This document shows positions 9,555-22,755 of a stretch of DNA of 64,000 nt, piece after piece. The stretch's first letter is position 1; every line of letters starts with the position of its first letter. The notes under the pieces were generated by a model. The model did not search any database and was not told the origin of the DNA. It saw only the letters and a list, made by a program, of their open reading frames with translations. The translations under genes and the position numbers were made by a program. Origin of the DNA: Siphonodentalium dalli (Eukaryota > Mollusca > Scaphopoda > Gadilida > Siphonodentaliidae); assembly GCA_032622095.1 (NCBI GenBank), contig CP136069.1, positions 31,748,342 to 31,812,341 on the forward strand, in the 5' to 3' direction.

Positions 9555-10134
9555 AGGCCCATTTAATTTTCGAGTCACTGATAGAAAATAGCTGAAATCA
9601 TACGAACATTTCCCCTGTTACAACTCCCAGAATGAAACATAATTCAAACTATATATTTATTTCCAATGGAAGGGAAATAACTCCATTAAAGATATAGAGT
9701 TATTCCTCTTCCAATGAAAATAATCGACTTTGTGCAGTAACTTTAGCACAGAACACTTGTTGATATCTCAATAGAAACAACATGCTCACAATTTATTACA
9801 TCGATTACTTTCAAATGTATATAATATGGCATATACAGTAATGCTCTAAGTAATTGACTTCTTAACCACAGCAGAATTATGGGTATCTTTTCAGGATTTA
9901 GTCGGAAATATGGCTTGTTGCCATTCATTTTTCAGGATTTAGTCGGAAATATGGCTTGTTGCCATTCATCGGAAAGCTCTCGGGGAGAGCTTTCCGATGA
10001 ATGGCAACAAGCCATATTTCCAACTAAATCCTGAAAAGTTACCCATAATTCTGCTGTGGTTAAGAACTCGATTACTTAGAGCATTACTGTATTTTATATA
10101 TTGTGATCTGGGGGTTCGAAAATTAAGTGGGCCT
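9555..10134. mobile_element. TTAA MITE (AGGCCCATTTAATTTTCGA) with nested family B
   Basis: Left end TTAA-AGGCCCATTTAATTTTCGA and right end TTCGAAAATTAAGTGGGCCT-TTAA form inverted repeats with a TTAA duplication. A family B element occupies 9836-10089. Interior sequence is shared with about 13960-14230 and 61620-62010, and a related end lies at about 63060-63155. Confidence 0.75.
9836..10089. mobile_element. TA MITE, family B, with internal 56-bp duplication
   Basis: CAGTAATGCTC...GCATTACTG flanked by TA. The segment TTTTCAGGATTTAGTCGGAA through CCATTCAT is present twice in the left arm (9888-9990). The centre is a tight hairpin of AAAGCTCTCGGGGAGAGCTTT. Confidence 0.88.
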
Positions 10135-10311
10135 TTAATACCACATCTTAGAATTGTGCTGTTCAAATATTATCTTTCCCTTGAAAATATATAAGTTATT
10201 AAATTATTTCAAAGGATTATATTGAAGTTGATATTACTACCGGTATTCAGAAAGGATATGGGATAATGGGGGGATAGCAATGGAAAATGAATTAGGATTG
10301 TGAAGTGACAA

Positions 10312-10745
10312 TATTTACAAGTCTTGCAATAGTTTGCCTGTCATTTGCAGAGAGAGGTTCCCAGAGGATGAATTTAGTGACGCTACCCCCGCACGGTGGG
10401 CTAACATCATCAAATTCACCCTCTGGGGACCACCGTGCTTAGGCCTCAACTGCTATGGGAGACCAAGGATCAGATCGAAGTTCCCCAGTTGATGTTGGTG
10501 ATGTTCATCCATTAATCGCCAATTGTTCTTCTGCAAATTAGAGGATATGTAGAAACTTCCCATAAGGGAAAAAGTAACTAAAACAATGTTAATTGGTGAC
10601 TATTGATACTTCCCAGAAGATGAGGCCCAAACAGAATGAGGTCTCCAGAGGGTGAATTTGGTGATGCTAGCCCACTGCGGGATAGCATAATTAAATTCAC
10701 CTCCTGGGGACCTCATTATGCAAATGACAGACACAATATTTGCTG
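10312..10745. repeat. Two family E fold-backs around a non-repetitive core
   Basis: 10312-10450 and 10622-10745 each contain GAGG(A/G)TGAATTTAGTGACGC-type arms with complements. They face each other, with CTTTCTGCAAATTAGAGG-like unrelated sequence between. This may be one element with fold-back ends. Confidence 0.65.
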
Positions 10746-10917
10746 GCTTGCGACAGAAGTGGAGATGGTATAGGCCCTTGCTACCAGTTACTTACAAATT
10801 CCGTTACTTCAGTAATTTTTTATAGTGAGCTTATTATTAATATCTATGAATTTTACTTAATTTGGAAAGCGCAAGATTGTGGCGAATTAGATCATGCCAT
10901 GAATCTCTACTCTAACT

Positions 10918-11362
10918 CCCGTAGAGATCATAATCCACCAGTACAAATCCTTGGAACTTTAAAGTTTTGACAGGGAACATTAAGTTGAAAAATAGTTATG
11001 TGGGGAATATATTTCTTAGTTATTATCTATTCTTTAATAATGTACTTCACTTTAGGTGAAGGTCCGAACTCGAAATTTCATGATTTAAATGACTCTAAGT
11101 GATTTTGGTTTGCGTCGCTTGCAATTATGGAATTTCTCCTGGGTAAATAATTTAATGTTTATTTTGATTTCGGCTGAGAAAAGTCACAGAAATGCATGCA
11201 ATGTCGAGTTGGGACCTTCACTTCAGTGAAGTACATTATTAAGGAACAGAGTATAACTAAGAAATATATTCCCCGCGTTATTTTTCGACTTTATAAGGTT
11301 CCCAGTCAAAACTTCAAAATGTTCCAAGGTTTTGTACTGGTGGAATATGATCTCTATGGGTG
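10918..11362. repeat. Long-arm fold-back element
   Basis: Inverted arms of about 160 bp (10918-11082 and 11200-11362) share GAATATATTTCTTAGTTAT, TTAATAATGTACTTCACT and GTGAAGGTCC. A distant relative with the same layout lies at 25936-26245. No TTAA or TA boundary was resolved. Confidence 0.75.
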
Positions 11363-11525
11363 TTTGTGGCAAATATGAAGTAAAACGACTGAGTTGTTGA
11401 AAAATAATGTAAATGGAATCCAGTTATCCAGTTGGAATCTGTCGTATTATGCTGTCCGAATCCGGCGTATTATGCAGTCGGAATCCTGCATAAGCTCCAA
11501 AACAACTGGAATCTCACTTATGAAC

Positions 11526-11778
11526 AAGCCTTGAAATAGTGTGCCTGTCATTTGCAGAATGAGGTCCCCAGAGGGTGAATTTAGTGATGCCATCCCGCAT
11601 AGTGGGCTAGCATCACCAAATTCACCCTCTGGGGACCTCTATCTGCCGAGTTGTAAGCAGAATTGGGTCCCAAGAGGGTGAATTTGGTGATGCTAGCCCG
11701 CTATGCGGGGGTAGCATCACTAAATTCACGCTCTGGGGACCTCATTCTGAAAATGACAGACACACTATTTCAAGGCTT
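11526..11778. mobile_element. Family E, apparently complete
   Basis: AAGCCTTGAAATAGTGTGCC at the left and its complement GCACACACTATTTCAAGGCTT-like end at the right enclose two GAGGGTGAATTT palindromes. A near-identical 30-bp segment starting CTCCAAAACA lies on both sides (about 11495 and 11780), suggesting the insertion or a duplication boundary. Confidence 0.75.
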
Positions 11779-11779
11779 G

Positions 11780-12273
11780 GCTCCAAAACACCTGGAATCT
11801 CACTTGTGATAAAAATGGGGATGGTAGCCTGGTGTTTCTGGAATGTTTTATTTAAAAGTGTCAACAAATATAAAGATTTCTAGTAACTTTTTTTGTTGCA
11901 AGAGATCTGTTATGTCTTGAGTCTTAAATCGATTGTTGTGGCCTTGTCATGCTGTGTACTTACATTCATTTCATTTATATTTATTTTGAAGTGCTTTTAC
12001 ACCTTTTAGACACTGCATTTTTGTAAATTGCAAATAAACATCATCACGAACAACATCTTTTTTATTGTTTACATTTGAGATTTTGCCCACAATACCTATA
12101 TACACAGCTGATATACACAGAATTTAAAAAATGCCTTTGCAATTGATTTTTAAACACAAGCGGATATCCACAAACATGAATAACATCACGGGAGACAGAA
12201 ATCATCGTCTCGCGATGCACTGGTCGATAAAAGTGGATTTTTCGCCAAAAATAGTCTCTTTTTTAGCTCACCT
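11780..12273. other. Unannotated intergenic stretch
   Basis: No exon-like peptide, repeat pair or inverted structure was recognised here apart from simple AT-rich sequence. Confidence 0.4.
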
Positions 12274-12790
12274 GAGACGAAGTCTCCGGTGGAGCTATAG
12301 TCATCACTCTTCGTCGTACCGTCCGTCCGTCAAGAATCATCTTCTCCTCCAGAACCGTAAGACGTAACAGGTTCATATTTGGTGTGGATGTTCCCTAGGT
12401 GAATCACATTCAGATTTGTTCAAATGAGGTCACTGGGTGAAATAGTTGTGAAAGCAGGGCCATAACTCTATTCTTCCATAGTAATTCTTAGAACGACTTC
12501 TTTTCGTGAACTATAAGGCCAAATAGGTTCATATTTGGTGTGGGTGTTCCCTAGGTGACTCACATTAAGATTTGTTAAAATGAGGTCACCAGGTTGATTT
12601 GTTGAGAAACCAGGGCCATAACTCTTCCTCCATAGTAATTCTTAGAATGACTTCTTCTTTTGAACCATTTAACCGATTTAGCTTATATTTGGTATGGATG
12701 GTCCTTTGGTGACTGGGGTTCAGATTTGTTCAAATGGGTCACTGGGTCAAATAGGGGCAGAGCTAGGACCCAGGGACATAACTCTTCAAA
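12274..12790. repeat. TTTAGCTCACCTGAG repeat, copy 1
   Basis: Starts TTTTAGCTCACCTGAGACGA and continues with about three degenerate internal units that recur every 140-150 bp (GGTTCATATTTGGTGTGG, CAGATTTGTTCAAATGAGGTC, GGGCCATAACTCT). Related sequences are familiar from molluscan genomes. No coding capacity. Confidence 0.8.
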
Positions 12791-13376
12791 TTTTTTTTTT
12801 ATTTAAATCCTTGCTCAATTTAAAACAAAAAAATTAACTTGAAAACAAAAAATATTTAATTTCAAATTGAAGAATAAAAATAAATATTTTTTCAATTTAA
12901 TCTGATTTGTTTTTAAACACACCACACCCTCAACCCCCTCCCAGTCATCACCCAACAACCCCCCACCACTGCATGTCCCTGCCACCCCACACCAGATCCC
13001 TGCAAATTTCACCCCATTCTACAGCTGTAGTTATGACATGCCAGGAACTTGCCAGCCTTACTTCTCACAGCTGTTTGTCCAGTCATTATAAAGTAATTAA
13101 CTTTTATCTCAATATCCACATTTATCCTGGCTAAGAGAGAGAGAGAGGTGCATGAATGGAATGTAATCCTATGTGTTTACAGCAATCTCAAATACAACTC
13201 TAACTGTTTGACAGTTTACACCTTTATTATTAGTATTAGTATTAACCATTTCATGACCATAGCTATGCTGGTACAGCAAAGACCCTGCATGAGGTGAGTG
13301 GTTTGGGGTGGCTATCTCCGGGATTGTCGAAAGGGCCGAGAGGCCCTTTCCTTAATCCCTAAAAAAAAAAGACCCC

Positions 13377-13985
13377 GCACCAGTGTATTCTCCTATATAT
13401 ATATAAGAGAATGCACTGGAGATCAAGGAAATATTGTTAGGTCAATATAGTCAGACATCCAAATAAATCACACATGTCCTATTCTCGCAGGGATGTCTCC
13501 ACATTGTTTGGGGAGTGGCAATTTTCTCAGATTTTTTCATTGAGATGTAATTTTTTTTCCAAAACCAATTACATATACTAAAATAAAATGAATATAAAAT
13601 AATAAACCATTGATCAAGAGAAAGGAGCTCCTAGTTTTAATATTTGTCCAATATTTATTATTTTATAACAAGGTACTAGTATCATGCCAGTGCATTGTCT
13701 TATATATGTGAGTGTCCCATAGGTAAACTCACCTAAGAGAATGCACTGGCTTTCAAGGTTAAGGAAATATTGTTAGGCAAATGTAGAGACATCCAAATAA
13801 ATCACAGATGTCCTATTCTTGCAGGGATGTCCCCACGGGTTGGGGGGGGGGTGGAATTAGCAGATTTGTTCAATGAGATGTAATTTGTTTTCTCAAAATT
13901 AATTATTTAGACTAAAATGAATATAAAATAATTAACTACTTAATTTTGTAACCCCCAGATTACATTATATAAAATATATGCCATA
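13377..13985. repeat. Direct repeat, about 305-bp spacing
   Basis: Two copies (from 13377 and from 13683) of a segment starting with a degraded hairpin module and running through AGACATCCAAATAAATCACA, GCAGGGATGT and GAGATGTAAT. Divergence is moderate, so the duplication is not recent. Confidence 0.7.
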
Positions 13986-14247
13986 TTATATACCATTTGA
14001 AAGAGGAAGCTCCAAAACATTGTATTATCAACTTATCCGGTATAATAAACTGTGGACATGTTGTTTTTGTTGAGTTGCCAAAGAGTTTTGTCATCTAGAT
14101 TGCACTAAAAAGCAATATTATTTTCAATGCAGGGGGAATAACTCTATAACTAAATATGGAGTTCTTCCACTTCCATTAAAAAAGTTTGAATTCTGTTGCA
14201 ATCTGGGATCCAGGGGGGGGGGGGGGAAGAGTCATTCTATAATTTCA

Positions 14248-15350
14248 GTAGTTTTTAGCTCACCTGAGATGAAGTCTCCGGTGGAGCTATAGTCATTGCT
14301 CCTCGTCCATCCGTCCGTCAACAATTCTTTAAACTTCTATGGAACCATAAGACCGAATGGGTTCATATTTGGTGTGATATTGCCTAGGTGACTCACATTC
14401 AGATGATTTGTTCAAATGAGGTCACTGGGTCAAATGTGGGCGGGGCCAGGGACATAACTCCAAAAAATATTAAAAATTGCAAGTGAAATCTGACATTTTT
14501 ATAAACATTTCCTGGAGATCTGCTAGAGGTCATTAATTCCCAATTACAACATCAATCTATCATATGTATTGTTCAAATCTTTCAACAGGACATTTAACTC
14601 TCCCCTATCCACCACTTCACTAGAACATATTTGGCAAACTTGAAAAGTGTTATTTGAAAGAACCACCAGCTCTATTTAGCTCACATTTAATATTGAGGCT
14701 CCTTTGGTGATGTGTGATTCAGATTTGTTTAATCAGGGTCACCATGTCAAGTAGGTGCAAGGCCAGCTACATTACTCTCCATAGTAATTCATTATATGTC
14801 TTCTATGCAAGAATAAAATGGCCTATTTTGCTTATATTTGGTATGAAATTACCTTGGGTGACAGATTTGTGAAAATGGCATCACAAAGTCGAATAAGGGC
14901 AGTGCCAGAGACATAACTATTTCACCACATAGTAATTCTTAAAATATGTTTGGAAGTGCCAAGAACTAGTTGGCTTATTTAGCATAGAATGTTCTTGTTT
15001 GACTGCAATACAGATTGTTTTTAATGGGGTCACCTGGAAAAATAGGGGCGAAGGACAGTTTCCCTCTTAATATGCTTCCTTCACAAGGACCATCAGGTCT
15101 ATTTTATTGAAATTTAGTATGAAGGGTTCTTTGGTGTCTCGGATTCAAATTTATTCAGATGGGGTCACCAGGTTAAATAGGGTGGGACCAGGGACATAAC
15201 TGTATGTCTCTATAGTAATTCTTAAAATGTCTTCTCAAGAGAGGTTGGACTATTTAGCTTACATATAGTATGGAGGATCCTTTAGATACTGAGATTCAGA
15301 TTTGTTAACATGAGGTCAACATGTTAAGAAATGACGGGGCTATGGGGAAT
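14248..15350. repeat. TTTAGCTCACCTGAG repeat, copy 2 and diverged tail
   Basis: 14248-14480 repeats TTTTAGCTCACCTGAGATGA and GTGGAGCTATAGTCAT with good identity to 12274. From 14670 to 15350 the same internal unit (ATATTTGGTATG, CAGATTTGT, GGGTCACC, ACATAACT) recurs several times at much lower identity. Confidence 0.7.
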
Positions 15351-16319
15351 TAACACTTTTGTGTCTAAGAAAATCATTGAAATATCAAATTCATTAAAAC
15401 ATCATTCTACCTTGGAACTAACTGACTGATTAATCTGAGATACATGTATGATGTTTTGGGTCCATTGATAATTGGGCTTCAAACATGTCTAAATGGTTTT
15501 ATAAAAAGGCGCTTGTGAGATTGGAAATTTCCAACAATTGAGAAAGTTTGAGATGTCAATTGTGTAATTCCAACCTAAGACTTGGGAGTCTGGAGCCCAG
15601 TCGGGAGGGGACTTGTTGAGCTGGGGGAGGGGGTGATCAATAGTATGCAGTTGGTAATTTGGCCACATATGCTGTTTAGATCTACTTATTTTAAAGTGGT
15701 TATGAAAAGTTCTGACTGTTGTGGTCTCCAGTCCCAGTCTTATCAGTCTGCAGTCTGGTGAGCGACCCCACAGTCATTGACTGTCTTGTTTTTTCAAACA
15801 ATTTAATCATGAAAACACACATAGCTTGAATGATAAGAAATTTTAGGATCCTTTTCATCTGAAAAGTAACTTTAGGCATATTAGTACACATATAATTTTG
15901 TTTAGCTTTGGGGCGGGGGGGGGGGGGGGGTGGGGCAATCATATGGACATACTATCGCTAAACTTAACCCTCCAAAAATCTCAAACATTGACGAACTTTT
16001 ATCTATGTCTGGCTTACATGTCCATACTGTAGCTCATTCTATTAGTGTTCATCTCTAGCAAATAAAATGATCTAAACCCAAGCTCAATGCCATGCTGCAG
16101 CCATGGGAACCCTTATTTATTGAAGATGGCTTCCAAGATGGCAGCCATGACTGAAGTTTCCGATATGAGGTTATATCCTGTGCAGAAGTGATGCATCTGC
16201 GCTATTGTTTTGGTATGCACATTTGTGTATATCGTTTCATATTGAATTATATTTTATTTCAATATAAATTACATAAAATTGCTGCCAATATAGGCACCTA
16301 TATCTATTCAGATGAACAG
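15351..16319. other. Unannotated intergenic stretch
   Basis: Nothing recognised except a poly-G tract near 15912-15930. No exon-like peptide was found on either strand. Confidence 0.4.
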
Positions 16320-16321
16320 GT

Positions 16322-16637
16322 TTGTTTGGTTTATTGACGTTTAGGGGCTTTCAGCCGCTAAGTCATACCACGACGCTGTTAGTTTGTGGAGGAGAGACCA
16401 CACCGGCAATAAAATTACACGAGAAATCCATTGCACATAGAAATCACATACTCTTTCCAGAACGTATTTGACACACTTGCCCAGATATACAAATCAATTT
16501 ATTTCATTTTCGTGGATCACAAATCGGGGTCGGATTCGAACATGCTTCGCAATCGCAGGGCAGCGTATGTTGGCCTAATATACTGTGCCATGCACCTGGC
16601 TATCCGAAGCACCTGTTTAGGGAAACATGTCTCCTAA
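16322..16637 (-). mobile_element. Probable tRNA-derived SINE
   Basis: Read on the minus strand there is an A-box-like TAGCCAGGTGCATGG near 16605 and a B-box-like GTTCGAATCC near 16531, then a body ending in TAAACCAAACAAACC. Spacing between the boxes is longer than in a functional tRNA, as expected for a decayed SINE head. Family not identified. Confidence 0.5.
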
Positions 16638-17139
16638 CAATATAACGGTGGTAGATATTAATGGGAATAACGAATTGTGCCATGCTTGCGACCGGTTTTG
16701 TCCAGTCCTGATATTGGATCAAATATAACTAGATGTCCATTAAAATCCACGAAATCAGATATACTTCAATGTTATCGACAGCCAATGGGCGTACTATATA
16801 TATAGGTTTGTTCCTGCTCTGTTTTTAGTCATGAATAGTAATTTTGACCTAAGATATATTGCACGTGTTCTGTCATATGGTTCGATCAAGCGTGTCAGTG
16901 CTGGGTTGTTTATGTTAGCCCAATGCATCATGTTACTAACAAACTGAGTCACCAGTTCCCCAAGCCAACCGTTCAGTTCGATTTGATGGGGATAAATTTG
17001 AGGCCTACTAACCACACCTGCCAAGGATGCCCAAATTCTGTCTGAAAGTCACGAAATTTGGCGTGTCTGATGCCATCGTTATCTAGAACAAAATGGTATA
17101 AAGCATGTTGATGGCCCATAACTCTGGTATTTCGCAACG

Positions 17140-17880
17140 GATATTGAAAATTCGTTAAGTTTCGGGTTCAGTATCTTAATTTAGTATGTTTAATGGTGGA
17201 GGAAACACCACGCAGTTTGTTAATTATACTATCGGGTTGAGTAAGATGCAAGCTTTTCCGAAAGCTTCAGGGAGAGTCTGGATTAAAAACAAATATGGAT
17301 TAAAAATCAATTAAGCAGCGTTCGGGGGAATCTGCTAAACTGTAACCGATAAAATGCTGAACGGGAGTTGAACTGTTGAACCGGGTGGATGTCCGTCAAA
17401 TTGAGTCCCCTCTATTTGGCTATGATCCATCATTGCAAGTAATTTGTATAACCCGTACCTGACCGTCTTATTTAAAATCGGTTAAGCTGCGTTCCGGAGA
17501 ATCTGCTGAACTGAACCCGACGAGGTGCTGAACGTAATTTTGAACTGTTGAACTGTGGCGGAGGTCGGTCAAATGGTGTTCCCTCTCTGTACTTGACCCA
17601 TATCGATTACAAGTCATTGGCACAACCTATACTCTACCAACTTCGTTATAATTGACTTAAACTCCGTTCGTGAGAATCTGCTGAACTGCTGAAAGGGATT
17701 TTGAATTGCTGAACGTGTATGACTGGCGGTTAAACGGTGTCCCAATCATATACTGGGATATAACACATATATTACGTGACATATGCACAACCCACGACCG
17801 ACTATCGTTGTTACAATTGAGTTAATCTGAACTAGGGAAATCTGTTAGGTTGTCACTTGCTGATCAGCAGCTGATTACAA
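17140..17880. repeat. Degenerate tandem repeat, period about 165-175 bp
   Basis: The block GTTAAGCTGCGTTCCGGAGA-ATCTGCTGAACTG recurs at about 17309, 17484, 17657 and 17822 with linked downstream phrases (TGTTGAACTG, GGTCGGTCAAATGG, ACCCATAT, TTGGCACAACC). Identity is low, so this is an old satellite. Confidence 0.65.
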
Positions 17881-18179
17881 ACTGACAAGCGTGAATGTAT
17901 CAGTTCTTGTTTCAAAAGCCAGGGACAGTTTATTCGAAATGGAGTTGTGCGTGGTCATCGGAGGGGAACACGAAGCACGGCTTGCAAATGATATGTCGAT
18001 GGTGAATACGAAACCATCACATTTACTTTATAGTAGGAGTGACATGTTCTGTTCATCTTTTTCAGCCAATGATCTCTTGTGTGCGTTCAATGGAGACAGA
18101 TTATCAGCTTCAATTTGTTCTGAGATGTTGTGCTTGTTTACAGCTGCAACTATGTGTCTAACACTCCTTTGTGGAAGTT

Positions 18180-18760
18180 AATTTTAATGTATATATACTC
18201 GGCCTTGTAGGGACGTGATGATATAGGAGTGTTCGTGTGCGTACTTATAGTGCATTGCACACGTAATGTGCATATTTTCACGGCTGGTCACATGTAGGGA
18301 CGCGGTGAACACTTCATGTGATGTTCTCAAGACTTGTCACGTGTAGGGACGCGGCGATAGAGGGTTTGGGATGTACGTACTTATATTGCATCGCACAATG
18401 TCGGTCTATTTCGACATTTCATGTGTACGTTATCAAGGCTGGTCACAGGGGCGCGGCAACAGGGGGTTGAGGTGCACGTATACTCATATTATCTGGAACA
18501 CAGTCGGGTCTATTTGAATATGTCACGTGCATGCTCTCAAACTGGTCACACGTATAGGGACGTGGCGACATGGGGTTGGGTGTACGTACTTGTATTGCGT
18601 GGGACACACTCGGGTCTATTTTTATAAAGTCATGTGCATGTTCCAAGGCAGGTAACAGTGACTTGTCAGATGGAGTTATATTGGGACACTGTCGGGTATA
18701 TTTGAACAGTTCGTGTGTATGTTCTCATGGCTGGTCTCTTAACTGCATGCCCCTGGAACC
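18180..18760. repeat. Degenerate tandem repeat with GGCTGGTCACATGTAGGGAC
   Basis: GGCTGGTCACATGTAGGGAC-like phrases recur at 18281, 18333, 18436, 18538 and 18645 with CGGGTCTATTT and ATGTTCTCAA between them. The period is irregular, roughly 50-110 bp. No gene recognised. Confidence 0.6.
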
Positions 18761-20859
18761 AAACCGAATTTTCTAAGTTTCATTATCACTTATACTCTCG
18801 GTAAAGACACATTCAAGAACACATACGGTTCCATTTTAAATGTGTCTTTTCATGTTGAGAGATTTTGTTCATCCCTTATCAACCATGTTTATCTCACAGT
18901 CAACAGAAATAACCCACCACAAATTGAATATCATAATTATATTCTAATTAACATAATACTGAAGTTCCAGTGTTCCGGGATTTAAGCTCTTACGTCACTG
19001 TGTCCCGGTAATACACGTGTGTGATCCATGCATCGAACCATTTGATATTATATAGTCCAGGCACATTAGGTTTCACTAGTGCAAAAAATCCCGGAAAGCT
19101 GAATTTTTCAGGGATTAATAAGAACATGTTTATGAACAACTTGGCAAAAGTCCTCTAGAATCCGAGTTGAGCTTTTTGAGATATCATGATTTTTCGCAAT
19201 GGTGCAATTTCTGACGAAATTCCATTAGGCCATATGCGAATGCAGTCATATGTAGGCTAATTTATGGACTCAATCTTCACACATACCCGTCCATCATGAA
19301 GCATGTGTCGATAGATATGCGTAATTGGTGCTAGAGCTTATTAACAGTCGATATTCCATAATTGTGATGACATTTATTGGCGAAGAGAGCATATAAATCG
19401 CATGGTGATTCAAAATTTTCCTAACAAAGAGTAAAGATATTCAGACGACAATGAGCTAAAATATGAACCATTATACTAGAAGAGTGGTTAGTTCAGAACA
19501 GGAAAGTGATGAGATATATCGAACCATCACCATCTTTAAGATTTTATAGCCGGAAACATAATACTACCCCCTAAAACGTACCCCATGGCTTTGAGTATCT
19601 GAAAGGCAAAATACCACATAATAATCCTGGCGTTTGACGTAACAATTGTACAAATGGTGATAACACTATGAAACTTGGCACATAGGTTCCTTATACACTA
19701 TTAATCATTTTCAGATGTATAGACGTCGCGGCAGGTCCGTCCTTGACAACGGTTGCTAGGCAACTATCCCACCTCTAAGAAATACAAATATGACTGATAT
19801 TATGGCAGTTTTAACAATCTAACCTACGTCATGCAGCATTTTTATGGTAAAAGTAATATTAGTTGTTGTACGAGTAGATCTGGCTGGAAAATTACCATAG
19901 TTCTTACTTACAGGGGTGGTAACGGTTGCTAGGGACATACCCGAAATCGAAAAATGCCGAGCTGACTGATATTATGATAGTTTTGACAAACTAATATAAA
20001 CTACGTCATTATCATTTTATGGTGAAACAATTGTAATCGTTATTGTTAGTGTGGGTTCGACTTTAAAATTACTATATATTTCTGGTAACGGTTGCTAGGG
20101 ACATACCAGACATCGAAAAATGCACACATGGCTGATATTATGGTAGTTTTAACAAACTAAACTACGTCATGTAACATTTTTATATTGAAAACAATTATTA
20201 TAATTGTTGTTAGAGTGAACATGGCAGTAAAGTTGCCGCATTCGTTACCTAACGGGTGTGTAGTGGTTGCTATGGACATACCCACATTTGAAAGCATACC
20301 ATATGTATGAGTTTCTGGTAATTTAACTGATATAACTGTTTCATGATATGGTATGAGTTTTGGGAAATTTGCATGATATAATTGTTTCATAATATGCCAA
20401 ATTATGCTTATATTGACAATAATGCATAACTAAAAGTTGTTGTGTTGTGTACTGACGCATTCTCGTGTGGCAAATTGGTATTGAGGTTTCATTGTTGCTA
20501 GGTAACCACCTACCATTGACAAATCTTCTTTAAACTGACAGACTATTGAGTTAGTTTTATCAGAATCACATACCTGTGTGGAGTTTACTATTGTTTCTTC
20601 CATGATTCGATTGTTGGAATACATTTCGATGAGACATGTAAAAATATTGACCCACATTTATGTCGATACCACCTGAACCCCCCTCCATGGAATCCGACAT
20701 TCGCACTACATTTGACAATGGCATCCACGCAGAACACTCTATCACGGTGTGGTAGAATCCGCATACCAGTTGCTATACGGTATGAACTAACTGTGTTTCT
20801 TTCATATCCATGCCATAACTACATATATGTCAATACATGGTCATGAGTCATTTACAATT

Positions 20860-22390
20860 TACAAGTCTATGGGAGCTCGTACATGAGCGTGGCCTATATA
20901 TTTCAGATTGAGATACCATGAACTACCCTTTGGAACCGGTGACCAATACCCATTTACATGGGCAGCCATGGGCCCATTACCAACCCAGAGTTACTAAGGA
21001 ACAGCATCCAATGACGTGTCTTAACTACTGTGTCCATGTCATAGAAAGGGGCATGGGCCGATGATATACTATTTAGGGTTCGTTCTATTGATTTGCCTGG
21101 GTACATGTCATGTGTACATAACTATAGACAATTGTGTATTTGCACTACATGTGGTGTTCATATGGGTCCATAGCGTATGCATGGCTGTGGTTATAACCTA
21201 GATAGTCATGGCACATGTACATTCGTGGGATGGGTTCATGTTTTACATATAAATGTCTTGTAATAAAGTCATAACTAAATCAGCCTGGATACGTGGACTG
21301 TCCATAGTGGCCCGTATCAATTTCCTACCTATATGAGCCTGGGTCCACAGCCAAGCTATGGTGGTGCACACGACCAATCGATAGGGACCTTCATGCTATA
21401 GGGCGTTGGTCGAATGGCTGAAAACGTACGTACGTATACGATATGCATATAGTATAGAGACGTGGATCCATGCACATGCATGGACTTACCCGTAGGCATG
21501 GGTTCCATGTGTCTCCTATATATGTGGATCAGTACATGGCCTACCCGCATATATGTGAATCTATGAAATGATTGATAACGCCGTTGCCGTAGCTTTTATT
21601 TAGGGACATGTGTCCATGTCCTACATATAGGCACCTGTATCACTGCATGCATCATTATAGTCACTTGTGTATTAACACTATTTAAACTTGCCTGGGTCTT
21701 TGGTGTAGATATATCACGTACAAGGGGTGGGTCCATATCCTACATATAGACAGACACCTGCTTATGCCTGGGTATAATTCAATATGGCATACATATATCG
21801 GCCTTGGTCCATGGCCTACACGTATGGATATGTGTCCATGGCCAACCTACAGTGCCATATGTGTATGGGCTATTTGTAAGGGCCCCCCCCCCATCCTTAA
21901 CTTTCGTCTATGTGGCATCGGTCCAATATCTAGATATAGGTTGGTCTGTCATAAAACTGTCTCATATGTTCATACCATATATAGGTTCCTGAATCCATGG
22001 TGCACTAATCTATTGTGCATCGGACTTGGTCTATGGTATCTTAGTACATGGTCTATCTGTGGGCACTTGGTTATTTGCACCATGTAACAGTGTCATGGTG
22101 ATGATCATAGATATCATACATGTATGGTTATATGAAGCGGTCTGGTTCGTGGACTATACATATCCTACGTACATAGCCTATATGTATGGACATGGGTCCT
22201 GTCAGTATATATGTGCCTGGGTTCCTAACCTAACTATTGTAGGCTAGGGCCATGGCTAACCTATTGTTGGCTGACCCTAGCTATGTTCTTCATATATAGT
22301 AGAGTTGGTCCGCGACTTACATTATATAACTAGCTGTCTGGGTCTATGGCTTATATAACTATTATGGCCATGCCTCATATTAAATATAAG
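20860..22390. repeat. Degenerate GGTCCATGGCCTACATATAT repeat core
   Basis: The middle of the long-arm element consists of loosely repeated phrases such as GGTCCATGGCC, CTACATATA, CATATGTAT and CCTGGGT in varying order. This explains its many CATG, ATAT and GGCC words. No protein-coding signal was seen. Confidence 0.55.
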
Positions 22391-22497
22391 CAACAACTTT
22401 TCAACTCTCACTTTGAATTCCCGATATCTAAACTGATGGACCACAACGGATAAGTGTACCCATATTCTTGTTAGTCTCACACTAACAACATTTATAA

Positions 22498-22755
22498 TTG
22501 TTTTCACCATAAAAACGTTAATACTACCATAATATCAGTCATATGTGCATGTTTGTATTTCGGGTATGACCCTGGCAACAGTTACCACTCATATAAGTAA
22601 GAATTATATGGTATTTTTTTCAGCCATTGTTTTCACCATAAAAACGTTAATACTACCATAATATCAGTCATATGTGCATGTTTGTATTTCGGGTATGACC
22701 CTGGCAACAGTTACCACTCATATAAGTAAGAATTATATGGTATTTTTTTCAGCCA
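22498..22755. repeat. Exact 129-bp tandem duplication
   Basis: 22498-22626 and 22627-22755 appear identical, from TTGTTTTCACCATAAAAACG to TTTTTTTCAGCCA. It lies in the right arm of the 4.7-kb element and is much younger than that arm's divergence, or is an assembly artefact. Confidence 0.9.
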
